DNA of 64,000 nt from the NCBI GenBank assembly GCA_020831775.1, contig JAFIFZ010000041.1:1-64000 (forward strand). Direction: 5' to 3'. Positions 41,416 to 50,192 of the stretch are shown here, piece after piece (the first letter of the stretch is position 1; each line of letters begins with the position of its first letter). The translations under genes were made by a program, and so were the position numbers. The notes beneath the pieces are model-generated. The model worked only from the letters and a program-made list of their open reading frames with translations. It did no database searches and had not been told where the DNA came from. This DNA comes from Phycisphaerales bacterium. GTDB lineage: Bacteria; Planctomycetota; Phycisphaerae; Phycisphaerales; UBA1924.

Positions 41416-42600
41416 TCACGCGCGGTACGCGCCGGCGACCTTGGCGACGGCATCGGCGATCTTGTCGACCTGCTCGTCGGTGAGGTCGTGGTGGATCGGC
41501 AGGCAGAAGACGCCCTTGGCGATCGAGCGGGCCACCGGCGGGTGGTCGGTGACGAAACCCTTGAACGCCGGCTGCTCGGTGAGGGAGAGGGGGTAGTGGA
41601 CCGCCGTCGGCACGCCCTCGGCCTTGAGGGCGGCGCAGAAGGTGTCGCGGTCGCACGACATCGCGCCCTCTTCCAGCCGCAGCGTGTAGAGGTGCCAGAC
41701 CGGCTCGGCGCCGGGCGTGGTGACGGGGGTGGCGACGCCCTGGACATCGGCGATGCGATCGTTGTAGCGGGCGGCGATCTCGCGACGGCGGTCGGTCTGC
41801 TCGCCGAGGCGGTCCATGCGGGAACAGCCGATGGCGGCCGTGATGTCGTTCATCCTGTAGTTGTACCCGATGGATTCGTGCAGGTACTTCGTGTCGCTCT
41901 CGCCGTGGGAGCGGAGGCGCTGGATCTTGAACGAGAGATCGTCGTCGTTGGTGGTGATCATGCCGCCCTCGCCGGTGCCGAGGTTCTTGGTGGCGTAGAA
42001 CGAGTAGGTGACGGCGTCGCCGAACTCGCCGAGGCCCTTGCCCTTATAGGTGGCCAGGTGGGCCTGGGCGGCGTCGTAGATGACCTTGAGGTTGTGCTTC
42101 TTGGCGAGTGCCTGGACGGCGTCGATGTCGACGGGCATGCCGTAGACATGCGTGGCGGCGATCGCCTTGGTCTTTGGCGTGATGCGCTTCTCGGCGTCGG
42201 CGACATCGATTTGATAGGTGTCTGACAGGCAGTCGGTCCAGACCGGCTTGCAGCCCCGGGCGACGATCATGCTGGCGGTGGCGATGTAGGTCCAGGCGCA
42301 GACGAGGACCTCGTCGCCGGGCTGGAGGAGGGGCTCGTAGGCGAGCTGGAGGGCGCAGGTGCCGTTGGCGCAGGTGTGGGCGTGCTTGGCGCCGGTGGCC
42401 TGTGAGAAGCGTTTTTCGAGCTCGGCGCACCTGGGTCCCTGGCGGAGCATGCCCGAATCGAGGACACCCATGGCGGCGGCCTTGTCCTCGGGGGTGAGGG
42501 CGAGGGACATGAAGGGGACGGGGGCCTTGAAGACCGGTTCGCCGCCGTTGAGGGCGAGGGTCTCAGGACGGGCGGCGTGCTGGGCGGTAGACTGAGCCAT
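41416..42600 (-). CDS. DegT/DnrJ/EryC1/StrS family sugar aminotransferase
   Basis: A PLP-dependent aminotransferase that adds amino groups to keto-sugar nucleotides for surface glycans. The 394-residue product has the PLP-binding Lys205 in SFYATKNLGTGEGG and Asp176 in IYDAAQA. It also has THVYGMPVDID and the RLRSHGES/YNYRMNDITAAIG block typical of the family. AGGAGG precedes the ATG at 42600. The CapD-like enzyme at 1196-2815 could supply a keto-sugar, but they are 40 kb apart. The exact sugar substrate is unknown. Confidence 0.92.
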   Translation of the reverse strand: MAQSTAQHAARPETLALNGGEPVFKAPVPFMSLALTPEDKAAAMGVLDSGMLRQGPRCAELEKRFSQATGAKHAHTCANGTCALQLAYEPLLQPGDEVLVCAWTYIATASMIVARGCKPVWTDCLSDTYQIDVADAEKRITPKTKAIAATHVYGMPVDIDAVQALAKKHNLKVIYDAAQAHLATYKGKGLGEFGDAVTYSFYATKNLGTGEGGMITTNDDDLSFKIQRLRSHGESDTKYLHESIGYNYRMNDITAAIGCSRMDRLGEQTDRRREIAARYNDRIADVQGVATPVTTPGAEPVWHLYTLRLEEGAMSCDRDTFCAALKAEGVPTAVHYPLSLTEQPAFKGFVTDHPPVARSIAKGVFCLPIHHDLTDEQVDKIADAVAKVAGAYRA

Positions 42601-42798
42601 GCGAACGAACCTCCTGGCGCGGGCGAGCCGCGTGCGGAGAGGGTAGACCCAGCCCTGCGTGCGGTGCTGGTCCGGGGAACCGCGGGGGGCGGTCGTCGTA
42701 CCTGCTACGGGGTGAGTGGGGCGTCCGGCCGGCCCGCGAGGGTCCCCGCCTTGAACCGGACGCGATGATCGGGCAGTTTAGAGATCGGAGATCGAGCG
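42601..42798. other. Divergent control region before the HlyD/M50/SecA-like cluster
   Basis: 198 bases between the aminotransferase start (minus) and the adaptor start (plus). Apart from the minus-strand AGGAGG near 42612, I see no repeat, hairpin or convincing promoter box, and no credible small precursor-peptide gene. The plus-strand ribosome site before 42799 is GGAGAT-like (42788). Confidence 0.45.
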
Positions 42799-43869
42799 AT
42801 GCGCGGACGACGATTCGCGGGCGTGCTGGCTTCGGCGGTGCTCTTTGGTGCGGCGGCTCCCGCCTTATCCCAGGCGGAGCGTGAGTATCCGCGCGGCAGG
42901 CTGGTGCAACCGACGCACGCAGAACTGGTGCAGGCCGCCAACGAGATGTACGCCAAGGCCCTCGGCGAGGCACGGCCCACTCGTGCGTGGCTGGTGCAGC
43001 TCGAGTCTGGCGAGACGATCGAACGCTTCGCGTCTCGGTTCGGGGGCGAGCACTCGTTCACCAAGCCGGGCCAGGACGCGGAGATCGGCTTCCAGGTGCC
43101 CACCGCGGTGCGCGAGATCGCGGTGCGGGGCGACCAGTGGGTCGACAAGGGCGACCTGCTCATCCGGGGCGACGACGCTGAAGACCTCGCGATGGTCGAG
43201 ATCCAGCGCGTGCGCGCCGAGGTGGACCTGCCCGTCAAACGGGCCGATGAGCAGCTCGCCAACGCACGCACCGAGCTGGAAGAGATGCGCAACGCGTTCA
43301 ACCAGGGCGCCGCGACGAGCCAGCAGCTCAACCGCGCCCAGGTCGCGGTGAACATCGCCGAGCTCGATGTGCTGCTCGCCAAGGAAAACCAGAAGCAGGA
43401 GTTGCTGCAACTGAACCGGGCGAAAGCCCGGGCCGACCGCCTGCGCCTCGTCGCGCCGTTCTCGGGGTATGTCGCGTCGATCATGGTCGATGTCGGCGAT
43501 GTGATCCGCGAGACGACGCCGGTGATCCGCGTGGTGCAGCTCGACCCGCTGCGGATCGATGTGCACACGCCGGTGACGCTGATCGAACAACTGTCGATCT
43601 CGCGGGGCGACAGCGCGTGGGTGCTGATCGGGCGTCCGGGCCAGCCCATGGTGATCGAGGGGACAGTGTCTGAGGTGAGCCGCGCCGCGGACTTTGCAAG
43701 CCGCAAGCAGCGCGTGCGGATCGATGTGCCCAACCCCGAGCACATGCAGTCTGGCCTCGCGGCGTGGGTGCGTTTTTCGCCCCCGAGCGAGGAATTGCTG
43801 CAGCAGATGAACGAGACCGTGCCGGCGCCGGTACGGGAAGAAGGTGCGGAGGTCGCGGGCCGTGATTGA
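42799..43869 (+). CDS. Secreted HlyD/RND-type periplasmic adaptor
   Basis: A 356-residue protein with a signal peptide (RFAGVLASAVLFGAAAPALSQA). A half-lipoyl segment follows (VREIAVRGDQWVDKGDLLIRGDD), then a coiled-coil hairpin (EIQRVRAEVDLPVKRADEQLANARTELEEMRN). The second lipoyl half (RLRLVAPFSGYVASIMVDVGDVIRETTPVIRVVQ) comes next, and a beta-barrel domain (IDVHTPVTLIEQLSISRGDSAWV). This is the layout of membrane-fusion proteins of tripartite exporters. Its stop overlaps the GTG start of the next gene by eight bases, marking the first gene of a tightly coupled operon. No outer-membrane channel or inner-membrane pump gene of the classical kind lies next to it. Confidence 0.87.
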   Translation: MRGRRFAGVLASAVLFGAAAPALSQAEREYPRGRLVQPTHAELVQAANEMYAKALGEARPTRAWLVQLESGETIERFASRFGGEHSFTKPGQDAEIGFQVPTAVREIAVRGDQWVDKGDLLIRGDDAEDLAMVEIQRVRAEVDLPVKRADEQLANARTELEEMRNAFNQGAATSQQLNRAQVAVNIAELDVLLAKENQKQELLQLNRAKARADRLRLVAPFSGYVASIMVDVGDVIRETTPVIRVVQLDPLRIDVHTPVTLIEQLSISRGDSAWVLIGRPGQPMVIEGTVSEVSRAADFASRKQRVRIDVPNPEHMQSGLAAWVRFSPPSEELLQQMNETVPAPVREEGAEVAGRD

Positions 43870-45865
43870 TCTGAGCAGGCTCCGTTCGCCGGCATGGCGG
43901 CGCGTCGTCGATGAAGCGGTCAAGCCCTCGCCGGGCGACGAGCACTTTCTCGTCCGGCTGCAGGCGCTGATGTCGCAGGTGTCGACGGCGAAGCGTTCGG
44001 TGCTGTTTACGCTGCCCCAGAGCGCAGGCGAGGATGACTCGCAGGCCGAGCCCCGCCCGGTGTCGGTCTGGCCGATGTCGCCGGGCCAGCAGACGCCCAG
44101 CGGCGACCTGAGCGCGGTCGAGCACGCGGCCGAGTCGCGCCGGGCCGCGGCGGCGGCGCTGGCGGACGGGCAGAGCCGCGTCTTCTCGCTCGATCAGGGC
44201 GACCTGATGTACGGCCAGGACCGCGCGGGGATGATCGTGGCGGTGCCGGTGATCGGCCCGTCTTCGCCCTCCGGTGCGCCGCAGGGGCGCCACGCGGTGG
44301 TGCTGCACCTTGACGCCCGGTCCGACCAGGCGATGCAGGCGACGCTCGCGGTGCTGGAGCTGCTCTCGGGCTACATCCACGGGCACCGCGCGACGCAGGA
44401 ATTGCTTCGTCTTCGCCAGTCGACGATCGCGCTGGACCTCGCCGCGAGGCTGATCGCCTCGATCAACCAGGCCGAGGGGTTCAAGGGCGCGTCGATGCAG
44501 CTCTGCAACGACCTGCAGCGCCAGCTCGGGCTCGACCGCGTGGCCCTGGGCTGGGTGCGCGGGATCGGGGCGTCGGGCGCGGTCAAGGTCGTGGCGATCA
44601 GCGACACCGAGCACATCGACCGGCGCATGGCGATGGTCCGCAAGCTCGAAGGGGCGATGGACGAATGCCTCGACCAGGAGCAGGGGGTGCTCTACCCGCC
44701 CCCGCCCGAGACGGCCGAGGCTCCCGGGCAGGAGGCGGATGTCCTGCTCGGCCAGGCGATCACGCACGCGCACAAGGAGCTCGCCTCGGGCGACGCCAAG
44801 CTGCGCGTGGTCTCGGTGCCGATCCGGGCCGACGACCGCGTGGTCGGCGTGCTGACGGTTGAATCGGCGTCGGAGCAGTCCCCGCTGAATGTGCGTGTGG
44901 CCGAGTGGCTGCAGGCGACGGCCGACCTTGTCGGCCCGGTGCTGAGCGTGCGCCGGAGCGACGACCGCAACCTCGCGCTGCGGACGGCGCACTCTGCGAC
45001 CAAGGCCGGCTCGTGGTTTGTCGGGCCCAGGCACACGGTCTGGAAGATCGCGACGATCGCGGTGCTCTTGCTGATTGTGACGGCGTTCGTGGTCGAGCGT
45101 CCCTACCGCGTCGAGGCGCCCGTCGAGCTGCGCCCGCGCGTGCAGCGTGTGGTGTCGGCGCCGTACTCCGGGGTGCTCGAAGCGCTCGAGGACGGGATCG
45201 AGAAAAACCGGCGCGTCGAGGCGGGGGACATCCTCGCCCGTATGGAGACGCGCGAGCTTCGCCTGATGGCGGTGCGCGCGTCCGAATCGCTGGCGATCGC
45301 CGAGCGCCGGGTCGAGGCGCTGATGTCCGGCCCCGACGAACCCGGACGCGGCGCACAGATCGAGGAAGCGAGGGCCGAGGCCGATGCGGCCAGGGCCGAA
45401 CTCGCCTTCTACAACGAACGCCTCGAAAAGGCCGTGGTGCGGGCGCCGATCGCCGGCATCATCATCGAGGGCGACCTCCGCGAGCGCGTGGGCTCGGCCG
45501 TCGGCATGGGCGATGTGATGTTCATCATCGCGGACATCAACGAGCTCTACGGCGTCGCGAGCGTCGACGACCGCGACATCCGTTTGGTCGAGCAGGCCGT
45601 CGAGGAGGGCCTCGGCCGGCACAGCCTGGCGACCAAGGCCGACCCCGGGCAGCGCTTCGACATCACGATCGAACGCGTCGTCCGCTCGGGCAGGCCCAAG
45701 GACGGGACCAATTCGTTCGAGGTGCGCGTGAGGCTCGACGACCCGGCCCCGTGGCTGCGCCCCGGGATGGAGGGGCTCGTGAAGCTCAACACCGGCGACC
45801 GGTCGATCGCGTCGATCCTGTCGCGCCGGATCATCGATACCGCGCGTCTGTGGCTCTGGATGTAA
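43862..45865 (+). CDS. GAF-domain/transmembrane/HlyD-like adaptor protein
   Basis: 667 residues. The N-terminal 370 residues are cytoplasmic and hold a GAF-like domain (about 195-355: LIASINQAEGFKGASMQLCNDLQRQLGLDRVALGW... VVSVPIRADDRVVGVLTVES). One transmembrane helix follows (about 396-416). The C-terminal 245 residues form a HlyD-type adaptor: RVQRVVSAPYSGVLEALEDGIEKNRRVEAGDILARME, a coiled coil, AVVRAPIAGIIIEGDLRERVG and a beta-barrel. It could couple an intracellular small-molecule or redox signal to the export assembly. Start GTG 43862 is chosen over GTG 43844 because GGAGG lies nine bases before it and it overlaps the previous stop (GTGATTGA). Confidence 0.82.
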   Translation: MIDLSRLRSPAWRRVVDEAVKPSPGDEHFLVRLQALMSQVSTAKRSVLFTLPQSAGEDDSQAEPRPVSVWPMSPGQQTPSGDLSAVEHAAESRRAAAAALADGQSRVFSLDQGDLMYGQDRAGMIVAVPVIGPSSPSGAPQGRHAVVLHLDARSDQAMQATLAVLELLSGYIHGHRATQELLRLRQSTIALDLAARLIASINQAEGFKGASMQLCNDLQRQLGLDRVALGWVRGIGASGAVKVVAISDTEHIDRRMAMVRKLEGAMDECLDQEQGVLYPPPPETAEAPGQEADVLLGQAITHAHKELASGDAKLRVVSVPIRADDRVVGVLTVESASEQSPLNVRVAEWLQATADLVGPVLSVRRSDDRNLALRTAHSATKAGSWFVGPRHTVWKIATIAVLLLIVTAFVVERPYRVEAPVELRPRVQRVVSAPYSGVLEALEDGIEKNRRVEAGDILARMETRELRLMAVRASESLAIAERRVEALMSGPDEPGRGAQIEEARAEADAARAELAFYNERLEKAVVRAPIAGIIIEGDLRERVGSAVGMGDVMFIIADINELYGVASVDDRDIRLVEQAVEEGLGRHSLATKADPGQRFDITIERVVRSGRPKDGTNSFEVRVRLDDPAPWLRPGMEGLVKLNTGDRSIASILSRRIIDTARLWLWM

Positions 45866-45923
45866 GCCGGCACGCGATCAGAAACACACCGGCCCCGCGA
45901 AGCGGGGCGGAGGCTGAACAGCC

Positions 45924-48089
45924 TTGGCCGAGAGACCGACATTCTCACCCTTCTGGCACCGCGTTCGGGCGCTCAAGCCCCGCCTGCGCCCGCATGTGCA
46001 GGTGACGCGTCAGCACTACCGCGGGCGGCGCTGGCATGTCGCCCACGACCCGACGACCAACCAGTTCTTCCGCCTGAACCCGATCGGGCACGAGCTCGTC
46101 GGCCTGCTGGACGGCAAGCGGACCGTCGAAGAGGTCTGGACGATCCTGCTGCAGCGTCACGGCGACGACTCGCCGACGCAGCAGGAGGCCCTGCAGCTGA
46201 TCGGGCAGCTCTACAGTTCCAACCTGCTCAGCGTCGATGCCCCGCCAGAGACCGAGCAGCTCCTGCGGCGCGGGCGCGAGCGTCGCAAGAAGAAGGCGAT
46301 GGGCCAGGCCGTGGGCCTGATGTACTTCAAGATCAGGCTGTTCAACCCCGACGGGATCTTCGCCTGGCTGGAGCCTCTGTTCCGCCCGATCCTCAACCGC
46401 GTGGGTTTTTTCGTGTGGCTGGCGGTGGTGCTCGGTGCGATCGTCGCGATCCTGCCGCACTTTGACCGCCTGGCCGCGAGCGTCGACAACACGCTTGCGC
46501 CGGCGAACTGGGGCTGGCTGACTGTGGTGTTCATCGTCACCAAGGCGATCCACGAGATCGGGCACGGGGTGGTGCTCAGACGCTTCGGCGGGCAGGTGCC
46601 CGAGTTCGGCGTGATGCTGCTGGTGCTCTTCCCTGCGCCGTATGTCGACGCGACGGCGTCGTGGGCGCTGGAAAGCAAGTGGAAGCGGATCGCCGTGGGC
46701 TCGGGCGGGATGATCTTCGAGCTCTTCGTGGCGGCGATCGCGGCGATGGTCTGGCTCTCGACCGAGCCGGGGGCACTGATCCACCAGATCGCGTACAACG
46801 CGATGTTCATCGCGAGCATCTCGACGATCCTGTTCAACGCCAACCCGCTGATGCGCTTCGACGGGTACTACATCCTGAGCGACCTGCTGGAGGTGCCCAA
46901 CCTCATGCAGCGTGCGCAGAACATGATCAAGCACTTCTTCAAGCGCTACGCCTTCGGGATCGAGAACGACCAGCCCCCCACCACCAACGCCGGCGAGCGT
47001 CGGATCCTGGTGACCTACGGGATCCTGGCGCTGGCGTACCGCGTGTTCCTGTTCATCTCGATCACGCTGTTTGTGATGGGCAAGATGTTCGCCCTGGGCC
47101 TGCTGCTTGCGATCTGGACGGGCGCGATGTGGTTCGTGCTGCCGGTGGGTAAGTTCGTGCACTGGCTGGCCTCGCACCCCTCGCTCCTGGACAAGCGCGT
47201 CCGGGCGGTGACGGCGACGCTGCTGATGCTCGCGATCGGCGTGGGCTCCCTCGGGATGATCCCGTTCCCGGACTGGCGGAAGGCCTCGGGCGTGGTCGAG
47301 CCGGCGCGCCGGTCGGGCGTCTTCTTCGCCTCCGACGGGTTCATCGTCGAATCCTTCGTCTCGCCCGGAGAGCGGGTCGGCGCGGGCGACGCCATCGTGA
47401 CGATCGACAACCCCGAGCTGCGCGTCGAGCTGGCGACGGCCCGGGCCGAGCTCACCCGCGCCGAGGTGCGCTGGCGTTCGGCCCTCGCTCGCTCTTCGCC
47501 CGCGGCCGACGAGCTGGCCGAGGCGGTCATGAACCTCACCGAGCGCGTCGCGATCCTTGAAAACCGCATCGACCGCCTGACGGTCCGGGCCCCGCACGCC
47601 GGGGTGATCGCCGGGGCCGACCCGGCGGAGTTCGTCGGCGCGTGGGTGGAGGAAGGAACGGCGATCTGCGAGATCGTCGAGGACCGTGGCTCGCGCATCG
47701 TCGCGACGCTGAGCCAGCGTGAGAACACCTGGGCGATCCGGCACGCGACGGGCAACCTGCCCGTGGTCGCCAGCGTCCGTTTTCTGTCCGACGCGGGCAG
47801 GAGCATCGAGGGGAACATCGTCGAGGTCGTCGAGTCGGGCCAGAGCCGCCTGGCCCACGCGTCGCTGGGCTACGCCGGCGGCGGGACGATCGCGACCGAC
47901 CCGCAGGACGAGTCGGGGACGATGGCGACCAGCCGCCAGTTCGAGCTCCGGATCGTGCCCGCCGACGGCGAGCCGACGGGCGCGCCCGGCGAGCGTGTGC
48001 GTGTGCGTTTCACGCTGCCAAGCCGTCCGCTGATGGCCCAGTGGGCCGACCGCCTGCACAAACTGGTGCAGGGCCGAGTGACGCTCTAG
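45924..48089 (+). CDS. PqqD-like/M50 metalloprotease/HlyD fusion (peptide zinc metalloprotease-like)
   Basis: 721 residues in three parts. About 20-105 resembles a PqqD/RiPP-recognition domain (VQVTRQHYRGRRWHVAHDPTTNQFFRLN, HELVGLLDGKRTVEEVW). About 155-450 is a polytopic M50 site-2-protease core with HEIGH (210-214) and the third-ligand motif NPLMRFDGYY (Asp313). About 455-715 is a periplasmic HlyD-like lipoyl/coiled-coil/barrel region (SDGFIVESFVSPGERVGAGDAIVTIDNPELRVEL; RLTVRAPHAGVIAGAD). Zinc ligands and the catalytic Glu211 are intact. It starts with TTG 45924 after GGAGG, 58 bases past the GAF-HlyD gene. The family is related to the YydH-type proteases of peptide-export loci. The substrate is unknown. 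Confidence 0.85.
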   Translation: MAERPTFSPFWHRVRALKPRLRPHVQVTRQHYRGRRWHVAHDPTTNQFFRLNPIGHELVGLLDGKRTVEEVWTILLQRHGDDSPTQQEALQLIGQLYSSNLLSVDAPPETEQLLRRGRERRKKKAMGQAVGLMYFKIRLFNPDGIFAWLEPLFRPILNRVGFFVWLAVVLGAIVAILPHFDRLAASVDNTLAPANWGWLTVVFIVTKAIHEIGHGVVLRRFGGQVPEFGVMLLVLFPAPYVDATASWALESKWKRIAVGSGGMIFELFVAAIAAMVWLSTEPGALIHQIAYNAMFIASISTILFNANPLMRFDGYYILSDLLEVPNLMQRAQNMIKHFFKRYAFGIENDQPPTTNAGERRILVTYGILALAYRVFLFISITLFVMGKMFALGLLLAIWTGAMWFVLPVGKFVHWLASHPSLLDKRVRAVTATLLMLAIGVGSLGMIPFPDWRKASGVVEPARRSGVFFASDGFIVESFVSPGERVGAGDAIVTIDNPELRVELATARAELTRAEVRWRSALARSSPAADELAEAVMNLTERVAILENRIDRLTVRAPHAGVIAGADPAEFVGAWVEEGTAICEIVEDRGSRIVATLSQRENTWAIRHATGNLPVVASVRFLSDAGRSIEGNIVEVVESGQSRLAHASLGYAGGGTIATDPQDESGTMATSRQFELRIVPADGEPTGAPGERVRVRFTLPSRPLMAQWADRLHKLVQGRVTL

Positions 48090-48100
48090 GAGTTCCGCCC

Positions 48101-50083
48101 GTGTCGCAGGCCCTGACGAGGTACCACGCCCTTTACGAGTCGCTGATGAGCCGTCGGCGCGCCGAGCGCACGCTCAAGGGGCTCGACAAGGCCGCGGCGT
48201 GGACACGGATGAAGCTGACGACGCAGGGGTCGAGCCTTCGCGTCCTCAAGCGCGAGGCGGAACAGATCGACGCGATGGCGCCGAAGGTCCGGGGGTATTC
48301 CGAGGCGGTGCTCGACGAGGCGATCGGGCGCGTGCGCGAGCGGTTCCTGCTGCGCACCGACGACAAGGAGACGGTCCGCGAGGGGATGGCGCTGGCCCGC
48401 GAGGTCGCCCGGCGCCTGACGGGCGAGGAGGCCTACACAGTGCAGCTCGTCGGGGCGCTCGGGCTGTATCGCGGGCGGATCGTCGAGATGCTCACCGGCG
48501 AGGGCAAGACGCTCACGGGCTCGATCGCGGCGGTGATGCTCGCATGGAAGTACCGGCGCGTGCATGTGTTCACGGTGAACGACTATCTGGCCGGGCGTGA
48601 CGCCGAGAGCCGCGAGGCGATCTATACGCGCTGCCGCCTGACGGTCGGGGCGATCCAGCAGGAGCAATCGCCCGACGAGCGGGCGACGATCTACGCGCGC
48701 CACATCGTCTACGGGACGCCCAAGCAGATCACCGCCGATTACCTGCGCGACCAGCTCCGCATCCGCCCCATGGCGACCGCGTGGGCGGGCAGGCAGATGA
48801 TGGCCCGGTTCGGCAACGCGGCGGGCGCGGGGCCGATCGTGCCCGGGCTGTGCGTGGCGCTGGTCGACGAGGCGGACGCGGTCCTGATCGACGAGGGCGT
48901 GGTGCCGCTGATCATCGCGCGCAGCCGTCGCGAGGACGACATGGCGGCGGTCTACCTCGGCGCCGCGGAGATCGCGAGAAAGCTCGACGAGGGCCCGGAC
49001 TTTTCCGTCGACCGGCTTCGACGCAAGGCGGAGCTGAAGAGCCGCGGGCTGCACCGGGCTCGCCGGATGTGGGCCGAGCGTCCCGAGGCGATCTGGAAGG
49101 CCGACCGGCGTGCCGAGGAACTGGTGCGTCAGGCGCTCGTTGCCCGCTGCTGCTACCTGCGGGGGCGTCAGTACGAGATCGTCGACGGGCAGGTCGTCAT
49201 CGTCGACGAGTACACCGGCCGCTTCCTGCACGACCGGAGCTGGGAGCACGGGCTGCACCAGGCCGTCGAGGCCAAGGAGGGGCTGGAGGTCACCGCCGAC
49301 CGCGAGACCCTCGCACGCCTGAGCTTCCAGCGGTTTTTCCGGAGCTACCCGGTGCTGTGCGGGATGACGGGCACCGCGGCCGACGCGATGCGCGAGATGG
49401 AGACGGTCTACCGGCGCCCGGTCCTCTGCGTGCCGACCAACCGGCCGATCGTCCGCAAGAAGCTCCCGACGCGGATCTTCGCCGAGGCCGAGTCGAAGAT
49501 CGATGCGATCGTCGAGGAGATCGACCGCCTGCACGCCCTGGACCGCCCGGTGCTGGTGGGCACGCGGTCGATCGAGGTCTCGCAGTTGATCTCCGAGCGG
49601 TTGACCGCGCGCGGGCTGGAGCACAGGGTGCTCAACGCCCTGCAACACGCGGAGGAGTCCGAGCTCGTCGAGCACGCGGGCGCCGCGGGGGCCATCACCG
49701 TCGCGCCCAACATGGCCGGGCGCGGGACCGCCATCCGCCTGGACGATCGTGCGAGGCAGGCGGGCGGGCTCGCGGTGATCCTGACGGAGATGCACGGGGC
49801 CAAAAGGATCGACCGCCAGTTCATCGGGCGTTCCGGTCGCCAGGGGGACCCGGGCTCTTCGCAGATCTTCGCCGCCCTCGACGACGACCTGCTCACCCAG
49901 CACGCGCCCGACCTTCGGACGGTCTTCAAGAGGCCCGGGCTCCGGGGCGAGCTCCGCCAGACCAAAGCCACGGCGGCCGCCTTCAGGGTCGCCCAGCGAC
50001 GCAGCGAGGCCCGCGACCGGCGCAATCGCGCCGCGGTGCTCCGCCAGGACGACTGGATCGACGAGCACCTGCCCGGTTCGTAA
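48101..50083 (+). CDS. SecA-like DEAD motor ATPase (shortened SecA paralogue)
   Basis: A 660-residue SecA homologue, against about 900 in housekeeping SecA. Preserved: the Walker A GEGKTL loop (Lys136), TVNDYLAGRD, DEAD-box D256-E-A-D259 followed by AVLIDEG, the MTGTAA motif, PNMAGRGTAIRL and the final GRSGRQGDPGSS with ALDDDL. The preprotein cross-linking region is reduced and the helical wing and zinc-binding C-terminal tail are absent. So it is probably not the general SecA but an accessory motor with a narrow client. The GTG start at 48101 follows AGGAG and is 11 bases past the M50 gene, last in the operon. Confidence 0.88.
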   Translation: MSQALTRYHALYESLMSRRRAERTLKGLDKAAAWTRMKLTTQGSSLRVLKREAEQIDAMAPKVRGYSEAVLDEAIGRVRERFLLRTDDKETVREGMALAREVARRLTGEEAYTVQLVGALGLYRGRIVEMLTGEGKTLTGSIAAVMLAWKYRRVHVFTVNDYLAGRDAESREAIYTRCRLTVGAIQQEQSPDERATIYARHIVYGTPKQITADYLRDQLRIRPMATAWAGRQMMARFGNAAGAGPIVPGLCVALVDEADAVLIDEGVVPLIIARSRREDDMAAVYLGAAEIARKLDEGPDFSVDRLRRKAELKSRGLHRARRMWAERPEAIWKADRRAEELVRQALVARCCYLRGRQYEIVDGQVVIVDEYTGRFLHDRSWEHGLHQAVEAKEGLEVTADRETLARLSFQRFFRSYPVLCGMTGTAADAMREMETVYRRPVLCVPTNRPIVRKKLPTRIFAEAESKIDAIVEEIDRLHALDRPVLVGTRSIEVSQLISERLTARGLEHRVLNALQHAEESELVEHAGAAGAITVAPNMAGRGTAIRLDDRARQAGGLAVILTEMHGAKRIDRQFIGRSGRQGDPGSSQIFAALDDDLLTQHAPDLRTVFKRPGLRGELRQTKATAAAFRVAQRRSEARDRRNRAAVLRQDDWIDEHLPGS

Positions 50084-50192
50084 CGCGTCGGCGCATGGCG
50101 TCGCGTTCGGTTCCGTACCGCGGCTGGGCCGCCCGCTATCCTGCTGGCTCGGAGCCGTGCCGGACCCCCGAATCAGACGGAAAACACCTTTT

